The notes under the pieces were generated by a model. That model was not told the DNA's origin. It saw only the letters and a program-made list of their open reading frames with translations, and did no database searches. Of a stretch of DNA of 64,000 bases, positions 59,709-64,000 are shown piece after piece; positions within the stretch are counted from its first letter, which is position 1, and each line of letters begins with the position of its first letter. This DNA is from CAZFJG01 sp964410915 (GTDB lineage Bacteria > Synergistota > Synergistia > Synergistales > JAFGMB01), in NCBI GenBank assembly GCA_964410915.1, contig CAYPIU010000005.1:1-64000 (forward strand), read 5' to 3'. Both the position numbers and the translations under genes were made by a program.

Positions 59709-61370
59709 CTATTTCTCGAACACGGCTCCTTTATTTCCTGAAGTAACAAAATCCCTGTACCTGTTGAGAAAAGAACTATCGATCTTCTGTTCCTGTGGTT
59801 TCCAGTTCGATCTTCGTCTTTCTATCTCATTATCATCAACAAGAAGATCGATCTTCCTGGAATCAACATCTATTTCTATCATGTCTCCTTCTTCAACGAG
59901 AGCAATAGGACCACCGGCAGCAGCTTCCGGGGAGACATGGCCTATTGATGCGCCTCTTGTAGCACCGGAGAAACGCCCATCTGTTATCAGGGCCACCGAG
60001 GTATCAAGTCCCATTCCTGCGATACTGGCCGTGGGGCCGAGCATTTCCCTCATTCCGGGACCTCCCTTGGGCCCCTCGTATCTTATGATTATTACATCCC
60101 CTTCGTTGATCTTTCCATCCCTTATGGCCTGGGATGCATCTTCCTCACAGTTGAATACTCTTGCAGGCCCCTTATGCTGCATCATTTCTGGCAGAACTGC
60201 GGCCTGTTTTACTACACATCCAAGGGGAGCAAGAGTACCTTTCAGAACAGCTATACCACCTTGTGCATGATATGGGTCTTCAACGGGACGTATGACGTTA
60301 TTATCCTTGACAGACGCTGTTGTAAGGTTTTCTCCAACAGTCATAGTGGTAACAGTTGGAAGATCCCTGTTTATCTTTCCAGCTTCAGCAAGTCTGCTCA
60401 TTACAGCCTGAACTCCTCCAGCCTTCCAGAGATCCTGAATATGATGTTTACCAGCCGGACTCATACTGCATAGATGGGGAGTTTTCTTACCGATATCATC
60501 CATATGATCCAGAGTAAGCTCTATCCCGGCTGCATGAGCGATAGCCGGTAGATGAAGAGCGGTATTGGTGGAACCGCCAAGTGCCATATCAACAGCTACA
60601 GCATTTTCAAAAGCTTCAGCCGTGAGAATATCACGAGGTTTAATATCTTTTTCAACCAGGGAAAGGATAATCCTGCCTGCATCCTTTGCTAAACGTTCAC
60701 GTCCCGCGAACACGGCGGGAATAGTGCCATTTCCCGGCAAAGCAAGACCGAGGGCTTCCATCATGCAGTTCATTGTATTTGCAGTGAACATGCCTGAACA
60801 GGAACCGCATGTGGGGCAGGCAAGATCCTCAAGCCGCTTAAGCTCGTTATTGTCAATTTTGCCTGTATTGTATTTCCCGACTGCTTCAAACAGTGAACTG
60901 AGATCAATATCAGCAGCTTCATCCGGTCCAGCAAGCATAGGACCGCCGCTTATCACTATAGACGGGATATTGAGATTAGCTGCAGCCATTGCCATTCCCG
61001 GAATGATCTTGTCACAATTTGTTACAAGAACAAGACCATCGATTGCATGAGCCCTTGACATAACCTCTATTGAATCCATTATCAACTCCCTGCTCGGAAG
61101 AGAAAATTTCATTCCTTCGTGGTTCATGGCAATTCCGTCACAAACTCCGATAACAGGGAATTCCAACGGTAGTCCGCCTCCGGCATAAACACCAGATTTA
61201 ACAGCCTGGGATATCCTGTTGAGGTGAGTATGTCCTGGAACAATGGAGTTATAGGCGTTAACAACACCTATCCAGGGTCTCTCGATCTCCCAGTCAGTAA
61301 ACCCATCTGCCTTAAGCAGAGAACGGTGGGGCGCTCTTTCAGGACCTTTTTTCGCCCTGTCACTGATCAT
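59709..61370 (-). CDS. ilvD: Dihydroxy-acid dehydratase
   Basis: Iron-sulfur dehydratase, 553 aa, turning 2,3-dihydroxy acids into 2-oxoacids (valine/isoleucine synthesis). SDRAKKGPERAPHRSLL at the start, cluster Cys residues in VTNCDKIIPGM and LACPTCGSCSGMFTANTM, and GRFSGATRGASIGHVSPEAA are canonical for IlvD. ATG after GAAGGAGG. It lies 47 bp behind a DctM gene with no visible promoter between, so it appears co-transcribed with a TRAP transporter. A dehydratase for an imported sugar acid is therefore an alternative, although the motifs follow IlvD. Confidence 0.94.
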   Translation of the reverse strand: MISDRAKKGPERAPHRSLLKADGFTDWEIERPWIGVVNAYNSIVPGHTHLNRISQAVKSGVYAGGGLPLEFPVIGVCDGIAMNHEGMKFSLPSRELIMDSIEVMSRAHAIDGLVLVTNCDKIIPGMAMAAANLNIPSIVISGGPMLAGPDEAADIDLSSLFEAVGKYNTGKIDNNELKRLEDLACPTCGSCSGMFTANTMNCMMEALGLALPGNGTIPAVFAGRERLAKDAGRIILSLVEKDIKPRDILTAEAFENAVAVDMALGGSTNTALHLPAIAHAAGIELTLDHMDDIGKKTPHLCSMSPAGKHHIQDLWKAGGVQAVMSRLAEAGKINRDLPTVTTMTVGENLTTASVKDNNVIRPVEDPYHAQGGIAVLKGTLAPLGCVVKQAAVLPEMMQHKGPARVFNCEEDASQAIRDGKINEGDVIIIRYEGPKGGPGMREMLGPTASIAGMGLDTSVALITDGRFSGATRGASIGHVSPEAAAGGPIALVEEGDMIEIDVDSRKIDLLVDDNEIERRRSNWKPQEQKIDSSFLNRYRDFVTSGNKGAVFEK

Positions 61371-61417
61371 TTAATATTCCTCCTTCATTCTTTATAAATG
61401 TTTTCCCTTTTACATAA

Positions 61418-62704
61418 CTACATTATGCCTCCCCAGAAGATCTGAGGAAGTATCAATGTAATGGAAGGCAAATAAGTCACTATTAGAAGTACAAATATCA
61501 GTACAAGTACCATTGGTATTATAGGTTTACTGATCTCCTCTATACTTAGGCCCGTTATTGCACTGGCAACATAAATATCGATTGCAACGGGAGGAGTCGC
61601 CATTCCTATGGCCAATCCTATGGATATCAGAACCCCGAAATGGATAAGGTTACCTCCGAGCTGTGCAATAGTCGGAAGAAAAATAGGTGTAAGTATTATA
61701 AGAGCAGATGCCGTCTCCATGAACATTCCAGAGATCAGTACTATCACCATTATCATAAAGTAGATCATTATGCTGTTACCACCTGCCAGGCCTATAAGAG
61801 TACTGGCAACTGCCTCAGGTACCTGGTAAAAAGCAAGACCCCATCCAAAGAGTTTTGAAGTAGCTATAATGAACATTATCAGGGAAGAGGTTATTCCTGC
61901 TCCCACAACTATTTTATAAAACTTTTTAAAATCAAGGTTTTTATATACAAAGAACGCTACAAAGAAGGAATAGTCCACCGCAATTGCAGCTGCTTCTGAA
62001 GGTGTGAACCAACCCGAAAAAATACCTCCAAGAATAATTACCGGCGTCATAAGACCCCATAATGACCTTTTAAACCTTGCCATTTTCTCACTGAAAGAAA
62101 CTGGATCACTTGCCGGATAGTTTCGTTTTCTGGCTACATAGAGCGCAAGAGTGATGAGTCCGATCCCCATAAGAGCTCCAGGTATAAAGCCGGCCATAAA
62201 TAGTTTCGCCACAGATTCTCCTGAAATAACCGCATAAAGAACCATGGGGACACTTGGCGGAATAACCACACCAATGGTCCCCGATGCAGCTATAAGGGCA
62301 GCTGAAAAATCGACATCATATCCCTTTTCCTCAAGATCAGGCAGCAGTGCAGAGCCTACTGCAGCTGTCGTTGCTGCACCCGAACCTGAAATAGCAGCTA
62401 TAAACATGGAAGCTACTGTCGATACTATGGATAAACCGCCCTTTATTCTACCCAGAGTAGCCTCTGCAAAGGAAATTATCTTTTCCGATATACCTCCCTT
62501 GGCCAGAATATCACCAGCGAGTATGAAGAATGGAACGGCTACGAGAGCAAAAGAGTTGTTGCCCATAAACATCATTTGAGGAACCATCTGAAAGGGCAGA
62601 TCATTAATTACAAGCACTGAAAAAGCAGAAATACCTATAGCAAGACCTATGGGCATCCCCAACAGCATTAAGAGAAAAAAGATACCTCCAAGAAATGCAC
62701 CCAT
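61418..62704 (-). CDS. dctM: TRAP transporter large permease (DctM family)
   Basis: 428 aa, about 12 membrane segments. VPFFILAGDILAKGGISEKI, SGSGAATTAAVGSALLPDLE, GVVIPPSVPMVLYAVISGES and FTPSEAAAIAVDYSFFVAFF are DctM motifs. Third DctPQM-type system in the window; it follows dctQ by two bases and precedes ilvD. Confidence 0.95.
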   Translation of the reverse strand: MGAFLGGIFFLLMLLGMPIGLAIGISAFSVLVINDLPFQMVPQMMFMGNNSFALVAVPFFILAGDILAKGGISEKIISFAEATLGRIKGGLSIVSTVASMFIAAISGSGAATTAAVGSALLPDLEEKGYDVDFSAALIAASGTIGVVIPPSVPMVLYAVISGESVAKLFMAGFIPGALMGIGLITLALYVARKRNYPASDPVSFSEKMARFKRSLWGLMTPVIILGGIFSGWFTPSEAAAIAVDYSFFVAFFVYKNLDFKKFYKIVVGAGITSSLIMFIIATSKLFGWGLAFYQVPEAVASTLIGLAGGNSIMIYFMIMVIVLISGMFMETASALIILTPIFLPTIAQLGGNLIHFGVLISIGLAIGMATPPVAIDIYVASAITGLSIEEISKPIIPMVLVLIFVLLIVTYLPSITLILPQIFWGGIM

Positions 62705-62706
62705 TA

Positions 62707-63213
62707 TCAGCGCCTCCTGACTACGTCATAAAGACCATCTAAAAGATGAATAAGTATCACAATGCCCATACCGGGATACATTAGATATATCCAGAACATT
62801 GAAAGTCCCATGGCGGGAGTTGTCTGTGAACCTTCACTGATCATCATAACCACTCCGTACCATGCCATAACCGCAAAAAAGATTATTCCCAGGATCTGCA
62901 CAAAAAGGGCGATAAGCTTGTTAAGAACACGAGGCAGTTTATTGACAAAAAAAGTGATCGCTATATGGCTGCCTCTTTTAAAAGCTATTGAAGCACCTAC
63001 AAGTGAGGAAAAAACAAGCATAAAACGCGTAAGCTCCTCAGACCAGATCAGAGCCTCAAAAAAGAATCTGCATATTATCTGCAGCGTTGTAAGAAGTATC
63101 ATCCCTACTATGAGAATGAAGAGCAAAACTTCACTGTACTTGTTGATCCTGTCGCTTAAACCCCGCAGGGGCGATCCAGAAGGACCGCTCCCTGCTGATC
63201 TGGTTCCTGTCAT
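62707..63213 (-). CDS. dctQ: TRAP transporter small permease (DctQ family)
   Basis: About 168 aa, four membrane segments after a hydrophilic N-terminus of 25 residues. TTLQIICRFFFEALIWSEEL and VGASIAFKRGSHIAITFFV are typical. The ATG at 63213 is used; the GTG at 63222 lies two bases after the dctP stop, and neither has a strong ribosome site. Confidence 0.92.
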   Translation of the reverse strand: MTGTRSAGSGPSGSPLRGLSDRINKYSEVLLFILIVGMILLTTLQIICRFFFEALIWSEELTRFMLVFSSLVGASIAFKRGSHIAITFFVNKLPRVLNKLIALFVQILGIIFFAVMAWYGVVMMISEGSQTTPAMGLSMFWIYLMYPGMGIVILIHLLDGLYDVVRRR

Positions 63214-63224
63214 AGTTATCACTT

Positions 63225-64000
63225 TTATTCAGCTTTTGTTTCTGCTATGGCCTCAAGAAGATCTTCGCCGAACTGTGAACCGTATTCGTCATAAACCGGC
63301 TGTACAGCCTCTCTGAAAGCAGCGAGGTCTGGATCTTCTACTACATTCATACCCTGGTCCTTAAGGAATGCAAGCCATTCTTCAGCTTTGTCGTTATCAT
63401 ATTTTCTATTTGCTTCGGCCGCAAGCTGAGCAGCTTCCTGAACCACTTCCTGCTGTTCGGGAGTAAGTTTATCCCATGAGCGCATACTCATCATGACAAC
63501 ATTGGGAGCATAAGCATGTCTTGTCAGGGAAAGATATTCCTGGCTCTCGTAGAGTTTGAAGGCAACGATAACGTTAAGAGGGTTTTCCTGACCATCAATT
63601 GTCTTCTGCTGAAGTGCAGTAAGAGCCTCAGTCCAGGCCATTGGAACCGCATTAGCACCTAGGGTCTTGAAAGTTTTAACATAGATCGGATTCTGCATGA
63701 GGCGGACTTTCAGCCCCTCAACATCTGCCGGAGTTTTCACAGCACGTTTACTGTTGGTAAGATTACGGAAACCTCTTTCACCGTAGGCCAGACCTTTCCA
63801 TCCCTGATCTTCCAATTTTCCGAGAAGTGTTTTTCCCACAGGTCCATCAAGAACAGCATAAGCATGGGAAGGACTTCTGAAAAGGAATGGGAGATCAAAA
63901 ACTCCAAATTCCGGGATGAAGTTTATGATAGGTCCACTCGTTATGATACCTGCATCCACGACACCCATTTTCATGCCTTCAAGGAGAGCTCTTTCATCTC
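63225..64000 (-). CDS. dctP: TRAP transporter solute-binding protein (5' end outside window)
   Basis: Carboxyl 258 residues of a DctP-family receptor; signal peptide and first domain lie beyond position 64000. The ligand region reads DVEGLKVRLMQNPIYVKTFK, with the conserved Arg, and MAWTEALTALQQKTIDGQEN, close to C4-dicarboxylate/sialic-acid type receptors. The frame is open to the window edge. Confidence 0.94.
   Translation of the reverse strand, partial: DERALLEGMKMGVVDAGIITSGPIINFIPEFGVFDLPFLFRSPSHAYAVLDGPVGKTLLGKLEDQGWKGLAYGERGFRNLTNSKRAVKTPADVEGLKVRLMQNPIYVKTFKTLGANAVPMAWTEALTALQQKTIDGQENPLNVIVAFKLYESQEYLSLTRHAYAPNVVMMSMRSWDKLTPEQQEVVQEAAQLAAEANRKYDNDKAEEWLAFLKDQGMNVVEDPDLAAFREAVQPVYDEYGSQFGEDLLEAIAETKAE

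Noticed and set aside
59384..59749. Open frame of 121 codons on the minus strand near the ilvD end
   Set aside because: It starts inside ilvD and runs through a perfect terminator hairpin. Only a short internal part resembles a protein, reported as a possible remnant.
1..64000. CRISPR arrays, rRNA, tRNA, prophage and transposase genes
   Set aside because: Looked for regular repeats, rRNA-like blocks, cloverleaf sequences and transposase motifs by eye; none was convincing. A tRNA scan would be needed to exclude a missed tRNA.

Overview
The window comes from a diderm, amino-acid-using bacterium, most likely a member of the Synergistota. The best clue is the secreted protein at 56758-58947 (minus strand). 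It ends in a Gly/Ser-rich linker, a GCN motif, a hydrophobic segment and a basic tail, the layout of the Synergist-CTERM sorting signal. A FadL-type outer-membrane barrel at the left edge, four TRAP transporters, many PLP enzymes and an OrtAB thiolase fit that placement. No rRNA, tRNA, CRISPR array, prophage or intact insertion sequence was recognised. The sequence is moderately AT-rich and the intergenic stretches are clearly AT-rich.

Layout. 1-5.0 kb: a TetR regulator with a FadL barrel, then a split transketolase with an aminotransferase. 5.0-8.7 kb: a DnaQ-like exonuclease, trehalose-6-phosphate synthase and lipoate-protein ligase. 8.7-16.7 kb (minus): an RpiR-controlled operon with a class III aminotransferase, a TAXI-TRAP transporter, a two-subunit CoA-transferase and a thiolase. 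16.7-29.2 kb (minus): a 12-gene operon with a GntR regulator, DctPQM, E1alpha, E1beta, a DUF296 protein, two SDRs, a threonine-dehydrogenase-like enzyme, E2 and E3. 29.5-30.6 kb: a second DUF296 gene and an unknown gene. 30.8-40.7 kb (plus): two PLP enzymes of D-amino-acid type, an IclR regulator with an operator, DctQMP, a class III aminotransferase and OrtAB. 40.7-47.6 kb: ExoIII, a K+ channel, a 2-hydroxyacid dehydrogenase, a ferritin-like protein, and an operon with an acyl-CoA ligase, an unknown gene and an M20 peptidase. 47.8-49.5 kb: a thioredoxin-like selenoprotein with in-frame UGA, a CcdA-like membrane protein and a nitroreductase. 49.5-54.4 kb: a T-box leader and asd-dapA-dapB-dapH-lysC. 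54.9-56.6 kb: umuDC, with UmuD already in the processed form. 56.7-59.1 kb: the Synergist-CTERM protein behind a c-di-GMP-I riboswitch. 59.7-64 kb (minus): DctPQM with ilvD.

How it works together. The recurring plan is a local regulator, a TRAP importer and a short oxidative route to acetyl-CoA. The RpiR operon can be read as amino acid to 3-oxoacid to 3-oxoacyl-CoA to acetyl-CoA. The IclR/Ort operon can be read as transamination to 2-amino-4-oxopentanoate, which OrtAB cleaves to acetyl-CoA and D-alanine, with an alanine racemase next door. The large minus-strand operon oxidises an imported hydroxy compound and feeds a lipoyl 2-oxoacid or acetoin dehydrogenase complex; lplA nearby can supply the lipoyl groups.

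The four observations most worth following are the UxxC selenoprotein paired with CcdA, the naturally truncated UmuD' that has lost its Ser/Lys dyad, the OrtAB operon without ornithine mutase, and the c-di-GMP riboswitch in front of the sorted surface protein. All function calls come from reading motifs; no database search was run.
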